From contig CALVEV010000031.1 of assembly GCA_944326685.1 (NCBI GenBank), forward strand, positions 1 through 64,000: a stretch of 64,000 nt of DNA, written 5' to 3'. The DNA comes from Candidatus Gastranaerophilales bacterium (GTDB lineage: Bacteria > Cyanobacteriota > Vampirovibrionia > Gastranaerophilales > Gastranaerophilaceae). Below the pieces are notes generated by a model that was not told where the DNA came from, searched no databases, and was given only the letters and a program-made list of their open reading frames with translations. Both the position numbers and the translations under genes were made by a program. Positions 1-8,290 of the stretch are shown here, one piece after another (position 1 is the first letter of the stretch; every line of letters starts with the position of its first letter).

Positions 1-1119
1 ATTTCTATAACAAATAATAAATGTATTGCTTATAAACAAAGCTCGGCTAAGACTGATAATATCTACACTTATATTGATTTATTTGCTGGAGCTGGTACTT
101 TTGAAGATGATTCTAAGGGCTCACCTATTATAGCTTATGATATCTTATCAGAACATAACAATTCTTCGTTTAATAAATTTAAAAAATTGCAAATGGCTTG
201 CACCGAAAAACATGATGAAAGCTACCAAAAATTAGAATCCACCATATCTTCATATGCAAGAAGTGATGATATCGATTGCTATGTCGGGCAAGGGAGTTGG
301 GAATCATATAAAAACAATATTGAATCATTACTTAAAAGTTCTGGTTGGGGATTTATATTTGCTGACCCTTTTTCAACTGAGTTAGATATTGTCGCTTTAA
401 TAGAAACATTGAAATCCTACTCAAATTTAAAAGATATTCTAGTATTCTTTAATTTTAATACTTTAGCTCGGCAAGACGGTAGAAGATGTTTGCAAGACAT
501 TGATAGAATTTGTAGAACTATTGGTATTGATGAAAAAGAATTATTAGATGATGATTCTAACTTCTCGGTTAAATTTGAGAATAAATTGATTGAACATTTT
601 AAAGACCTCAAAAAATTTGTTATAGGTGTAGGCTTTCCTACAACAGTGAAAGGGGATTTAATTAATTCTGATTATTTTTATTTGATATTTTCTACCAATA
701 CACCAGTCTTAGTGGATACTTTTTTAAATGCATATGAAGAAATGCTAGACAAATATACTGACTATTCAGGTATGCAACAACTTGCTTTATTTGGGAATCC
801 AGACAAAAACTACATTTATGATGTGTTAAAGGAAAATTTTGCAAGTGGTTGTTCTTTATTTGATTTATATTTATTTATTACAAGTAAATTTTTATCGTGG
901 AAAGAATTAACAAAAACACAGAAAAAAGTTCCAACAATAAAGAATGTTGTTGAAATATTAAATGAATTTGAATCAGATAATTGTATAAAAATTATTGCTG
1001 AAGAAAAATTTCTCTATAAAAAAACAACAAAATATGGAAAAGCAGGAAATTTGAAATATACTGAAGCTGGCAATAGCGCAGATAATATGAAAAATATTAA
1101 AATCCTTCTAAACAGGTAG
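1..1119 (+). CDS. tcmP: Three-Cys-motif partner protein TcmP (5' end outside window)
   Basis: The frame is open from base 1, so the gene starts upstream of the window; 372 codons are visible. Near the visible N-terminus is YIDLFAGAGTF (nt 70-102), and further in is FADPFSTELDI (around nt 357). Both match the YIDLFAGPG and DPxG-type motifs of the TcmP family. That family is named for occurring next to a three-Cys-motif Gp37/Gp68 protein, and such a gene lies immediately downstream on the opposite strand, overlapping by 12 bp. The Asp-Leu-Phe-Ala-Gly motif resembles a methyltransferase SAM loop, but the biochemical activity of TcmP is not known to me. An upstream ATG at 187 is internal, not the start. 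It sits at the inferred edge of an integrated element, so it is probably horizontally acquired. Confidence 0.8.
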   Translation: MSITNNKCIAYKQSSAKTDNIYTYIDLFAGAGTFEDDSKGSPIIAYDILSEHNNSSFNKFKKLQMACTEKHDESYQKLESTISSYARSDDIDCYVGQGSWESYKNNIESLLKSSGWGFIFADPFSTELDIVALIETLKSYSNLKDILVFFNFNTLARQDGRRCLQDIDRICRTIGIDEKELLDDDSNFSVKFENKLIEHFKDLKKFVIGVGFPTTVKGDLINSDYFYLIFSTNTPVLVDTFLNAYEEMLDKYTDYSGMQQLALFGNPDKNYIYDVLKENFASGCSLFDLYLFITSKFLSWKELTKTQKKVPTIKNVVEILNEFESDNCIKIIAEEKFLYKKTTKYGKAGNLKYTEAGNSADNMKNIKILLNR

Positions 1120-1815
1120 TTCTTTCCATTCTTTACCCTGCAGTAGAGAGCCATTAATTTTTTTATTAACACCACCCCATTGTTTAAAGAAAAAGGGTAT
1201 TTTTAATTTTTGACACTTGTCTCTTATAGGTAAAATCCATTCTTCTTTTATAGGACGAGCACCAGGCCCGCTCTCGCCTCCTACAATTACCCAATCTATT
1301 CCATCTAAAACTAAGTTGCTTATTTCACTTAACATTGGTTCAATAGATAAATACTTAACCTTCGCTGGAATATTTTTTAAGGCTTTAATTCTATCAACAT
1401 GTAAATTATTCTCAACTGTTACACCAATCCAAATATTAGGTGTCCATTTTAATTTTGGGGCAATTGCTGCTAATCTATCTGCACGTTTTGTTAGAACTTG
1501 AAAAGTATGCCATTTGGCTTTATTCATTGAGTTGAAAACGTCCATGATAAAATCATCTGGTACATCTTCATGAAATAAATCACTCATGGAACAAACAAAT
1601 ATAATTTGTGGCTTTTTCCATGATAAAGGCTCATCTAAGCAATCATGATGTAATGCTAATTTGAATCCATTTGAATATTTTTTCTGTCCCATTGCACATA
1701 ATCTTTTTGCCATTCTTTTGGCATAACAATTTTGGCAACCCTCACTAATTTGAGTACACCCAGTAACAGGATTCCATGTTGATTCTGTCCATTCGATTTT
1801 TGACTTTTCTGCCAT
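1108..1815 (-). CDS. Three-Cys-motif protein, phage Gp37/Gp68 family (DUF5131)
   Basis: This 235-residue protein opens with the family signature: KIEWTESTWNP is followed by Cys20, Cys27 and Cys30 in a GC-x6-C-x2-CYA arrangement. Such a Cys cluster could bind an iron-sulfur cluster in a radical-SAM-like way; that is inference from the motif. Length is normal for DUF5131. The ATG at 1815 has an AGAGG ribosome site at suitable spacing. The gene converges on and overlaps tcmP by 12 bp, the expected partner. These genes are common on phages and mobile islands, which fits the tRNA fragment downstream at 2153. The substrate is unknown to me. Confidence 0.85.
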   Translation of the reverse strand: MAEKSKIEWTESTWNPVTGCTQISEGCQNCYAKRMAKRLCAMGQKKYSNGFKLALHHDCLDEPLSWKKPQIIFVCSMSDLFHEDVPDDFIMDVFNSMNKAKWHTFQVLTKRADRLAAIAPKLKWTPNIWIGVTVENNLHVDRIKALKNIPAKVKYLSIEPMLSEISNLVLDGIDWVIVGGESGPGARPIKEEWILPIRDKCQKLKIPFFFKQWGGVNKKINGSLLQGKEWKELPV

Positions 1816-2152
1816 CTGAAACCTCTAATTAAAATTTATCATAAATATAATTTTTAAACCTAGTCCAAATAAATCATTTTCATAAGGTTTTCATTTTTCA
1901 AAATTTAGCTGGGAGTTTTTCTGACTCTTGATAAATATTAAAATTTGAATTCTACCCCTCTAGGGTGGGGCTCAAAATAAAAAAACGCATTTTACTACGC
2001 ACTTACTACAAACATCTTGCAAAAATTCTGATAAAGCCTGATTAAAGAGGGTAAATATTGAGACAAGAAACAAGCTTCAAGATAATAAAATTAACTACTT
2101 ATGATAAATTCTAGTAAAGTCTAAAAAACCTTGCAAATAGCCTCTAATACTA
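1816..2152. other. Non-coding stretch at element edge
   Basis: I see no convincing gene in these 337 bases. A short G/C-rich inverted repeat lies near 1951-1968 (CCCC, then TCTAGGGT, then GGGG), unusual for this AT-rich window. The promoter of the minus-strand Gp37/Gp68 gene must lie in the left part. The right part runs directly into the tRNA fragment and is probably the terminal non-coding end of the integrated element. Confidence 0.5.
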
Positions 2153-2194
2153 CTTCTAAGCGGTAGGTCATGCGTTCGAATCGCATCCAGGGTA
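2153..2194 (+). pseudogene. 3' fragment of tRNA-Arg(TCT), probable attachment site
   Basis: The fragment reads as a tRNA from the anticodon loop onward: loop CTTCTAA (anticodon TCT, 2155-2157), 3' anticodon strand GCGGT, a five-base variable loop AGGTC, T-stem ATGCG, T-loop TTCGAAT, T-stem CGCAT, acceptor strand CCAGGGT and discriminator A. The T-stem pairs perfectly. The sequence before the loop does not supply the matching anticodon strand ACCGC, and there is no D-arm or 5' acceptor, so this is not a whole tRNA. A truncation at the anticodon loop is the usual scar of a tyrosine-recombinase element in a tRNA 3' end. Orientation places the element, and the complete tRNA, to the left. Confidence 0.85.
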
Positions 2195-2197
2195 AAT

Positions 2198-2230
2198 AAA
2201 AAGAGGACAGATAATTCTGATCCTCTTTTT
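2198..2230. terminator. Intrinsic terminator, bidirectional
   Basis: AAAAAGAGGA (2198-2207) pairs with TCCTCTTTTT (2221-2230), with an inner CAG/CTG extension and an ATAATT loop. A and T runs flank it on both sides, so it can stop transcription from the tRNA side (+) and from the His-rich gene (-). It is probably the original terminator of the tRNA. Confidence 0.85.
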
Positions 2231-2242
2231 ATTTGCTTAATT

Positions 2243-2479
2243 TTAATGTTTCCACCATTTATGATGATTAGGCCCTTTTTTGTGGTGGTGTGGTTTATGT
2301 TTGTGTTTTGGTTTTGGTTTGTGATGACAACAATTGTGGTGGTGACCAGAACTTTGTACCACTACTTCGGTATTGTCTTTTCTCAATCCAAACCAAGTAA
2401 ATGTTCCATGCGCACTTGCAATTGAAAATGTTGATGTAATTGTTATACATATCAACAAGCTTAGTAATCTTTTTATCAT
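2243..2479 (-). CDS. Small exported His/Lys-rich protein
   Basis: This 78-residue protein has a clear signal peptide (MIKRLLSLLI..., cleavage after IASA) and a mature part dominated by His, Lys and Pro, with runs such as SGHHHNCCHHK and KPHHHKK. Such density suggests binding of Ni, Zn or Cu in the periplasm or outside the cell; this is inference. The ATG at 2479 is chosen over an upstream TTG because GGAGGG lies directly before it at normal spacing. It has its own strong promoter (2504-2532) and ends at the terminator at 2198-2230. I do not recognise a named family. Confidence 0.75.
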   Translation of the reverse strand: MIKRLLSLLICITITSTFSIASAHGTFTWFGLRKDNTEVVVQSSGHHHNCCHHKPKPKHKHKPHHHKKGPNHHKWWKH

Positions 2480-2503
2480 ACTTCCCTCCAAATTTTAGAA
2501 AAA

Positions 2504-2532
2504 ATTATCTTATTTTTATTTTATTTTGTCAA
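2504..2532 (-). promoter_or_regulatory. Sigma70-type promoter for the His-rich gene
   Basis: On the minus strand a perfect TTGACA (2527-2532) is separated by 17 bp from GATAAT (2504-2509), 24 bp before the ATG at 2479. This is the closest match to the sigma70 consensus in the window. Confidence 0.8.
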
Positions 2533-2561
2533 GAAAAGTTTATTGAGTTTCACTAACAATT

Positions 2562-2589
2562 TTGATTTGAATCTTTAATGTGCTAAAAT
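2562..2589 (+). promoter_or_regulatory. Promoter for the methyltransferase-dehydrogenase pair
   Basis: TTGATT (2562-2567), a 16-bp spacer and TAAAAT (2584-2589) preceded by TGC form an extended -10 promoter. Predicted start of transcription is near 2596. Confidence 0.6.
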
Positions 2590-2603
2590 TTACTCATTAA
2601 TTA

Positions 2604-3368
2604 ATGTATAGGAGAGTTTTTGGCTTGGAAGTTATTGAAACATTACCTATCTGGCAACAAAATCATTTGAATGTTTGTATTGAAAAAGATTTGTTCAAAG
2701 ATAAAAAAGTTTTAGAAGTTGGAGGGCAAACTCCTTATAATGTCACTCAATCTCTAGGTGTTAAATCTTGGGTATGTGTTGATCCTGTTATAAGAGAAGA
2801 TAAAATTTTTGATGAAAGTTATAAGCATTATAAAGCATCTATTTTGGATTTTGATAAAGAAAAAGATTTTGATTTAATTTTTTCAACAAATGCGTTTGAG
2901 CACATTGAAGGTTTAGATATTGGAATTGAAAATATGTATAACCTACTAAAACAAGGTGGGAAATTATCTGCATTATTTGGACCAATATGGTCTTGTTATA
3001 AAGGTCATCATATTTATTGGCCATTACAAAATGCTGAAACTATTACTTTTAATAATGTTAAATTAAGTGGTTGGGAACATTTGATTTTATCAGAAAAAGA
3101 ATTTAAAAATGAATTAGCTAAAAATTATGATAATGATGTTTCAGAAAAAATTTCTAATTGGGTATATACAAGACCTTCTTTAAATCGATTATTATATGAT
3201 GATTATAAAAATATTATAGATAATTCAGAGTTTAAAATTTTAGAATTTAGAGATTGGCATACTTCAAAATATCCGTCTGATGAGTTGAAAAAAGTGTTAG
3301 AAAATAAATATAATAATAAGAATTTCTCAACAGTAAGTATAAAAATATTATTAGAAAAATATTATTAG
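2604..3368 (+). CDS. Class I SAM-dependent methyltransferase
   Basis: The protein (254 residues from the ATG) carries a class I methyltransferase fold: motif I VLEVGGQTP near residue 35, an acidic motif II VCVDPV, FDLIFSTNAFEHIEG (motif IV region) and a later LLKQGGKLS typical of Methyltransf_11. The substrate is unknown. A zinc dehydrogenase starts 17 bp downstream on the same strand, so they probably form a two-gene operon. The start is uncertain: ATG 2604 lacks a ribosome site, while an in-frame TTG at 2625 follows AGGAGAG (2610-2616) at good spacing and would give 247 residues. Confidence 0.75.
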   Translation: MYRRVFGLEVIETLPIWQQNHLNVCIEKDLFKDKKVLEVGGQTPYNVTQSLGVKSWVCVDPVIREDKIFDESYKHYKASILDFDKEKDFDLIFSTNAFEHIEGLDIGIENMYNLLKQGGKLSALFGPIWSCYKGHHIYWPLQNAETITFNNVKLSGWEHLILSEKEFKNELAKNYDNDVSEKISNWVYTRPSLNRLLYDDYKNIIDNSEFKILEFRDWHTSKYPSDELKKVLENKYNNKNFSTVSIKILLEKYY

Positions 3369-3385
3369 AAAAATAGGGTATCATA

Positions 3386-4414
3386 ATGAAAGCATTAGTT
3401 TGGGATTATAATAAAACAAATCTTATTAGAAAAGAAAAACCAACAATTATTGATTCAAGAGATGCAATAGTAAAGGTTACATTATCTTCTATCTGTACAA
3501 GTGATTTACATATAATAAAAGGTTTTGTTCCAAAAGCTATTCCTAAAACAGTATTAGGGCATGAGTTTGTTGGAGAGATTGTTGAGTTAGGTTCTGATAT
3601 TAAGAATTTGTCTGTTGGAGATAGAGTTAGTGCTAATTGTGAAACATTTTGTGGAGAATGTTATTTTTGCAAACGTGGATTTATAAACAACTGCGAAAAT
3701 GGAGGTTGGGAATTAGGTTGTTCCATAGATGGTTGTCAGGCAGAATATGTGAGAGTTCCTTTTGCAGATACAGGATTGACAAAGATTCCTGATAATGTGA
3801 GTTATGAAAATGCTCTTTTTGTAGGCGACATTTTATCAAGTGGCTATTTTGGGGTTGAACTTTGTGAATTAAAACCAAATGAGACAATTGCAATTATAGG
3901 TGCAGGTCCTGTTGGTTTGTGTTCAATGGCTTGTGCAAAATTATTTAATCCATCAAAAATTGTTGCAATAGATATAAATAATACTCGTTTAAATTTGGCA
4001 AAAGAATTAAATTTGGCAGATTATGTTTTTAATCCAAAAGAATGTGATATTGAACTTGAAATTAAGAAAATAACTGAAAATCGTGGTGTCGATTGTGTCA
4101 TAGAGGCAGCTGGTGGAAGTAATACTTTTGAACTTGCTTGGAAAATAGCAAGGGCGAATGCAATAGTAGCTTTAGTTGCAATGTATGAAGAAAATCAGAT
4201 TTTGCCTTTGCCTCAAATGTATGGCAAAAATCTTATTTTTAAAACGGGTGGGGTTGACGCTATTCATTGTAAAAAACTTCTTGAATATATTTCAGAAGGT
4301 AAAATTAATACGGATTTTTTAATTACTCATAAATATTCTTTAGATGAAATAGAAGAAGCTTATAAACTATTTGAAGATAAAAATAATAACTGTCTAAAAA
4401 TTGCGATATACTAA
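3386..4414 (+). CDS. Zinc-dependent alcohol dehydrogenase (MDR family)
   Basis: This 342-residue medium-chain dehydrogenase has the catalytic zinc ligands Cys37 (SICTSD) and GHE (His59-Glu60), the four structural-zinc cysteines 89, 92, 95 and 103, and the NAD(P)-binding GAGPVG near residue 170. It resembles threonine/sorbitol/butanediol-type dehydrogenases, but the substrate cannot be read from sequence. It follows the methyltransferase by 17 bp and is probably cotranscribed. The pair may modify a small sugar or alcohol metabolite; that is inference. The stop directly abuts the convergent gene at 4415 with no terminator between. Confidence 0.85.
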   Translation: MKALVWDYNKTNLIRKEKPTIIDSRDAIVKVTLSSICTSDLHIIKGFVPKAIPKTVLGHEFVGEIVELGSDIKNLSVGDRVSANCETFCGECYFCKRGFINNCENGGWELGCSIDGCQAEYVRVPFADTGLTKIPDNVSYENALFVGDILSSGYFGVELCELKPNETIAIIGAGPVGLCSMACAKLFNPSKIVAIDINNTRLNLAKELNLADYVFNPKECDIELEIKKITENRGVDCVIEAAGGSNTFELAWKIARANAIVALVAMYEENQILPLPQMYGKNLIFKTGGVDAIHCKKLLEYISEGKINTDFLITHKYSLDEIEEAYKLFEDKNNNCLKIAIY

Positions 4415-5566
4415 TTAAAGCATTTCTTCAGGGATATGTTTGAAACTATTTCTAATATATCTACCTTGTTGGCTATATTCATTTTTTGCTTTTTCTCCTT
4501 TTTTATTAGCCATAATTTCAATATAGTTTCTTTTATATGCGTTGAAATCTACGTTATATGGGACATAGTTATCTATTGATTTAGTGCATTTATTTGCTTC
4601 TTGTTTTAATTTTTTACTTTTAATTGGACCATATTTTACTGCAATATATTTATAAAAATAATCTGTTCCACCTGTATTTCTTGCATCAAGAAAATATTGC
4701 CAACCATGTTCCACTTCGTGTCGTGATGTTGAAACTAATTTGTCTTTGCTATTCATTTTAAATAATTTGTTAAAACATATCATTCCATTGAGGTAAAAAG
4801 CTTTTAAATGTTCATCTCCTATATAATTAGTGTTAATATTAAAATCTGAGTTATCAAGGCCTCTTTTACTAATAAAATGTCTTGTAATTGGTTCTTTCAT
4901 ATCATTTATTTCTAATGCTCTAAAACCAAGATATGTATCTTTTTTAGGGAAATCAACATTTTTATGTTTTTCTGAACCTTCAATATATTGATTATTAGAT
5001 TTGTTGATTTTAAATTCTAAAAATTTGTTTTCAGATTTTGTTAATTTATTATTAATAATTTCTGGGTATTCAGTAAATGTATGGGTTTCAAAGTTTTGAT
5101 TTGGTTTTGCCTTGACTTCTACTTTTGATAATATTTTATTTCCATTATTTATATTTTCTGCGACATAATTAGTTTGAACTTTATTTTTATTCCAAAGAGT
5201 CGTTTTTATTCCAAGTTCTTGTAATGAATCTTTAAAGTTATTATAAACAGACATTATGCCTCTAGGTAATGAATATTCTTTTATAATAGTCGAATTAACA
5301 AATTCTTCTTCTCCAATTGCATAATCTTTGTATTTGTATATTCTGTTTCTAAATGCTTTACCTTTATAATCAAGAGCTCGTTCAATAATTTTTCCATGGC
5401 TATCTCTAAAAGTTGTAATTTTACGACAACCTTTTTGATTTTTTATTCCAACAACAATTTCGTCAACAGTATAAGGAATATTACTAGTTAATCTTGTTGC
5501 ATTTCCTTTATATTGATGAAAAGGTGTGTTTATTGTTTTTGAAATTAAAAAATACTTATTCCCCAT
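4415..5566 (-). CDS. Uncharacterised protein with HExxH metalloprotease-like motif
   Basis: I do not recognise this 383-residue protein as a named family. Its C-terminal third holds SRHEVEHGWQYFLDAR (His283, Glu284, His287) and, 63 residues later, YIEIMAN with Glu350. The layout HExxH then ExxA is that of gluzincin zinc peptidases. The same layout occurs at the C-terminus of the 953-residue protein at 56336. The N-terminal half has RHS-like phrases such as FRDSHGKIIERA (residues about 54-65). No signal peptide is evident. It is transcribed divergently from the ABC1-kinase gene and has a good promoter at 5579-5608. Peptidase activity is an inference. Confidence 0.65.
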   Translation of the reverse strand: MGNKYFLISKTINTPFHQYKGNATRLTSNIPYTVDEIVVGIKNQKGCRKITTFRDSHGKIIERALDYKGKAFRNRIYKYKDYAIGEEEFVNSTIIKEYSLPRGIMSVYNNFKDSLQELGIKTTLWNKNKVQTNYVAENINNGNKILSKVEVKAKPNQNFETHTFTEYPEIINNKLTKSENKFLEFKINKSNNQYIEGSEKHKNVDFPKKDTYLGFRALEINDMKEPITRHFISKRGLDNSDFNINTNYIGDEHLKAFYLNGMICFNKLFKMNSKDKLVSTSRHEVEHGWQYFLDARNTGGTDYFYKYIAVKYGPIKSKKLKQEANKCTKSIDNYVPYNVDFNAYKRNYIEIMANKKGEKAKNEYSQQGRYIRNSFKHIPEEML

Positions 5567-5578
5567 AATATGTTAAGT

Positions 5579-5608
5579 ATTCTAAAAATATTTTTTGTTA
5601 TTAGTCAA
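5579..5608 (-). promoter_or_regulatory. Promoter for the HExxH gene at 4415
   Basis: On the minus strand TTGACT (5603-5608), an 18-bp spacer and TAGAAT (5579-5584) precede the ATG at 5566 by 12 bp, leaving a leader of only about five bases and no Shine-Dalgarno site. Confidence 0.65.
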
Positions 5609-5614
5609 TTAAAT

Positions 5615-5643
5615 TTGTTAAAAAAACTTTATAAGAATATAAG
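5615..5643 (+). promoter_or_regulatory. Promoter for the ABC1-kinase gene
   Basis: TTGTTA (5615-5620), 17 bp and TATAAG (5638-5643) lie 23 bp before the ATG at 5667. Its -35 box is only 6 bp from the -35 box of the divergent promoter at 5579-5608, so the two probably influence each other. Confidence 0.55.
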
Positions 5644-5666
5644 TAAGATTAAGGTGGGGATATTCT

Positions 5667-8264
5667 ATGTCAACTAGAATGGATAATTTTGTTAGTCAGT
5701 TAAAAAATCATACATTAATTGATAAGAAAACTCTTAAAGAAAATAGTAATTCCCCAAGGCAAAATTATACAACAACTCCTAATAATGCTAAGGATTTGCG
5801 TGATGAGTTTGTTTTGCAACATAAAAAAAATGGATTATTTGAACGTTTGTATAACAAATTGAAAAATGTAACAAACTTTGGATTGGGGTCAAAAAAAGTT
5901 GAGGCTCAAATTGTAGAATATGAAAATGGTAAAGTTGATAAAGAATCTGTCAAGAAAACAATATCAGATTATCGTGTATCACAAGAAAATTCTGCACAAG
6001 TATTTGGTGATGTAGTTTCAGGGATTGCAGGAGTTTCAATATTTTATAAGGTGAAAAATTTTGGTAATAAATTAAATGCAAAATTTAAATTAAATGCAAT
6101 TCCAAGTATTCTTTCTGAGATTCCTAAATTTGATAAATACTTAAATAAAGTAAAATCTATTGTTGGTTCAAAAGGGAAACTAATTGCAGTTGCTGCAGGT
6201 GTTGCAGCATTGCAGGCTGGTATATTTAAACAATGGGTCTTAAAGGTTAATAGAATTGGTTCAAAAGAATTTAAAGAAACTGATGCTGAAAAGAATTTGA
6301 AGGCTCAAATTAAACAGAAAAAGGCAGAAAAAGCTCCAAAAACTGAAATTAAGACATTGAAAAAAGAGTTAAAGAAATTACAAAAACAACGTAGTAAAGC
6401 AAAACGTAAACAAGAATTTAAAAACTTTGGTTCAGGTTTTATTAATGGATTATTAGCTCCTGTAACAGGCTTGGCAGGTGGTATTGTTGGCGCTCCTTTA
6501 TATGTCGCAGCTAATACAGGATTAAGATATGCAACAAGTCAAAATGATAATCGTAAAAAATCATTCTCAGATTTTACTAAAACCTTAAAAGACAATGCCG
6601 TATTAAATACTGTTGCAGCTCTTGCTATTGCTATCCCTGCATTTAAAAAAGCTAGGTACAATAAAGTTTTAGTTAAGAATTTAGAAAAAGTTGTAACTGA
6701 TTTAAAAGATGCTAAATTAAGCCCATTAAAATTAGAATCGAATAAAACTGCTTATAAAGAATTAGAAGATTTAATGTTAAATTCTTCTTCAATAAGTAAT
6801 ATTCTTTGTAGTGGCTCTCCTGTTGAAGAACAAATATTAAAATTAACTGATGAAAATATTTTTGCAGTTAAGTTTTTACAAATTTCAAATGGCGGAAGCC
6901 CAATAGTAAAAGCCTTAAAAGAAAATTGTCCACCATCCAGAACAATGGAAGAGGCGCAAAAAGTAATTAATAACTTAATAGGTGATGATAAAAAATATAC
7001 TGTTTCAAAATTATTAGGAGTTGGAACAATAGCAGAAAGTTATCTAGCAAAAGATGCTTCTGGAAAAGAAGTTTGTATCAAGATTCTAAAAGAAGGTATT
7101 GATGCTGCAAAAATTCAAAAGGATAAAGAAGCATTTATTCAATTAGTAACTAAAGGTGTTCCAAAAGATAAATTAACTCAAGAACAAAATTATTTAATCA
7201 AAAATATAAACAATTTAGCAGATGGAATTTTAAAAGAAGTTGATTTTGAAAATGAAATGAAAGCTGCTCAAAAATTGGCTAAATATACTAAAAAAGCTAA
7301 TGTTGTAGTTCCTATTGAGGCTAAACAAGGTATTTATGTAATGGAAAAAGCTAAAGGTATAAGTTTAGATACTTTGGTAAAATATAACGAATTGATGATC
7401 CTTAAGAAAGGTGGATATGATATAGCAAAAATTGATAAAGAAATAGCAGCGTTAAAAGCGAAATCTCCTGATTTTGATATTTCAGAATTAACACCAGATG
7501 AAATTAAGCGATTAGTTACTAATTATATGGATGTTTTAGTTGAACAGTTCAATAAAGTTGATAAGAATGGTAAAACTTTGCATGCAGATATTCACCCAGG
7601 AAATATATTTATTGATATTGATGCATTAAAATCCAAAAAAGGTAAGTTATTTACATTAATTGATACTGGTAATACAGTTAATATATCAAAAGAACAAGCA
7701 TTAAGAACAATAAAATTAACAAATTATATTGAAAGAGCCAATGTAAAAGATTTAACAAAATATGTTTTAGATGGTGCAATTTTACCAGAAGGAATGACTC
7801 CAGAAAAAGCAAATGAAATATTAGAGTCAACATTGAAAAAAATGTTCTTTGATAATAAGACCCAATTATCAAAAATGGATAACGAAGAGTTCTTGAAATT
7901 GAGTTCTAATATAATGAGAGAACATAATATTATACCAAATGATTCTCAATTAAATTTAAACAAAGCACAAAAATCAGCATATAATTCATTTGAAGCTTTG
8001 ATAAATTCAATGATGATGAGAAAATCTCAAGGTGCAGATATTAAGGATCCTATATTTGTAATGTCTGTTCTGAAAGATACTACTCAAATAATTGCAAAAT
8101 ATAAATCTGCTGCGAAAATTCAAGAAATGAAAAATTTATATAAAATGCCATTAGGTGAAGCATTTAAACAATTTAATAACCCAAATATGAATGCTACTAA
8201 TTCTGTAGAATATTTAACTTATCATATGAAACAAGATATGCCAAAATATAACAATATAGCTTAA
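5667..8264 (+). CDS. Membrane protein with C-terminal ABC1/AarF (UbiB-like) atypical kinase domain
   Basis: The 865-residue protein has an N-terminal half with several hydrophobic Gly/Ala-rich segments (about residues 112-130, 170-190, 255-285, 310-325) and a Lys-rich charged stretch (about 205-250). The C-terminal part matches the ABC1 atypical kinase: KLLGVGTIAESYLAKD at about 445-460, the ATP-lysine in VCIKILKEG, HADIHPGN around 638-645 (catalytic loop) and LIDTGN (DFG equivalent) around 665. The KxGQ hallmark seems degenerate (KFLQISN). Typical UbiB proteins have kinase first and membrane helices last, so this order is unusual. Ribosome site GGTGGGG. No ubiquinone genes are nearby; the substrate is unknown. 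Confidence 0.7.
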   Translation: MSTRMDNFVSQLKNHTLIDKKTLKENSNSPRQNYTTTPNNAKDLRDEFVLQHKKNGLFERLYNKLKNVTNFGLGSKKVEAQIVEYENGKVDKESVKKTISDYRVSQENSAQVFGDVVSGIAGVSIFYKVKNFGNKLNAKFKLNAIPSILSEIPKFDKYLNKVKSIVGSKGKLIAVAAGVAALQAGIFKQWVLKVNRIGSKEFKETDAEKNLKAQIKQKKAEKAPKTEIKTLKKELKKLQKQRSKAKRKQEFKNFGSGFINGLLAPVTGLAGGIVGAPLYVAANTGLRYATSQNDNRKKSFSDFTKTLKDNAVLNTVAALAIAIPAFKKARYNKVLVKNLEKVVTDLKDAKLSPLKLESNKTAYKELEDLMLNSSSISNILCSGSPVEEQILKLTDENIFAVKFLQISNGGSPIVKALKENCPPSRTMEEAQKVINNLIGDDKKYTVSKLLGVGTIAESYLAKDASGKEVCIKILKEGIDAAKIQKDKEAFIQLVTKGVPKDKLTQEQNYLIKNINNLADGILKEVDFENEMKAAQKLAKYTKKANVVVPIEAKQGIYVMEKAKGISLDTLVKYNELMILKKGGYDIAKIDKEIAALKAKSPDFDISELTPDEIKRLVTNYMDVLVEQFNKVDKNGKTLHADIHPGNIFIDIDALKSKKGKLFTLIDTGNTVNISKEQALRTIKLTNYIERANVKDLTKYVLDGAILPEGMTPEKANEILESTLKKMFFDNKTQLSKMDNEEFLKLSSNIMREHNIIPNDSQLNLNKAQKSAYNSFEALINSMMMRKSQGADIKDPIFVMSVLKDTTQIIAKYKSAAKIQEMKNLYKMPLGEAFKQFNNPNMNATNSVEYLTYHMKQDMPKYNNIA

Positions 8265-8275
8265 AAATATTTTAC

Positions 8276-8284
8276 TGATATAAT
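8276..8284 (+). promoter_or_regulatory. Extended -10 promoter, predicted leaderless
   Basis: TGA followed by TATAAT (8279-8284) lies exactly 6 nt before the ATG at 8291, so transcription should begin at or near the start codon. No clear -35 box or ribosome site is present. Confidence 0.6.
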
Positions 8285-8290
8285 TATCTT

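Noticed and set aside
417..611. Minus-strand open frame of 64 codons inside tcmP
   Set aside because: Lies wholly within a well-supported gene on the other strand and has no ribosome site or domain.
1217..1501. Plus-strand open frame inside the Gp37/Gp68 gene
   Set aside because: Antisense shadow of a recognised family with conserved cysteines.
2153..2194. Functional tRNA gene
   Set aside because: No 5' acceptor strand, D-arm or 5' anticodon strand; only the 3' half is present.
2604..2624. Certain extension of the methyltransferase to ATG 2604
   Set aside because: Kept as the longest frame, but the ribosome site favours TTG 2625; not claimed as certain.
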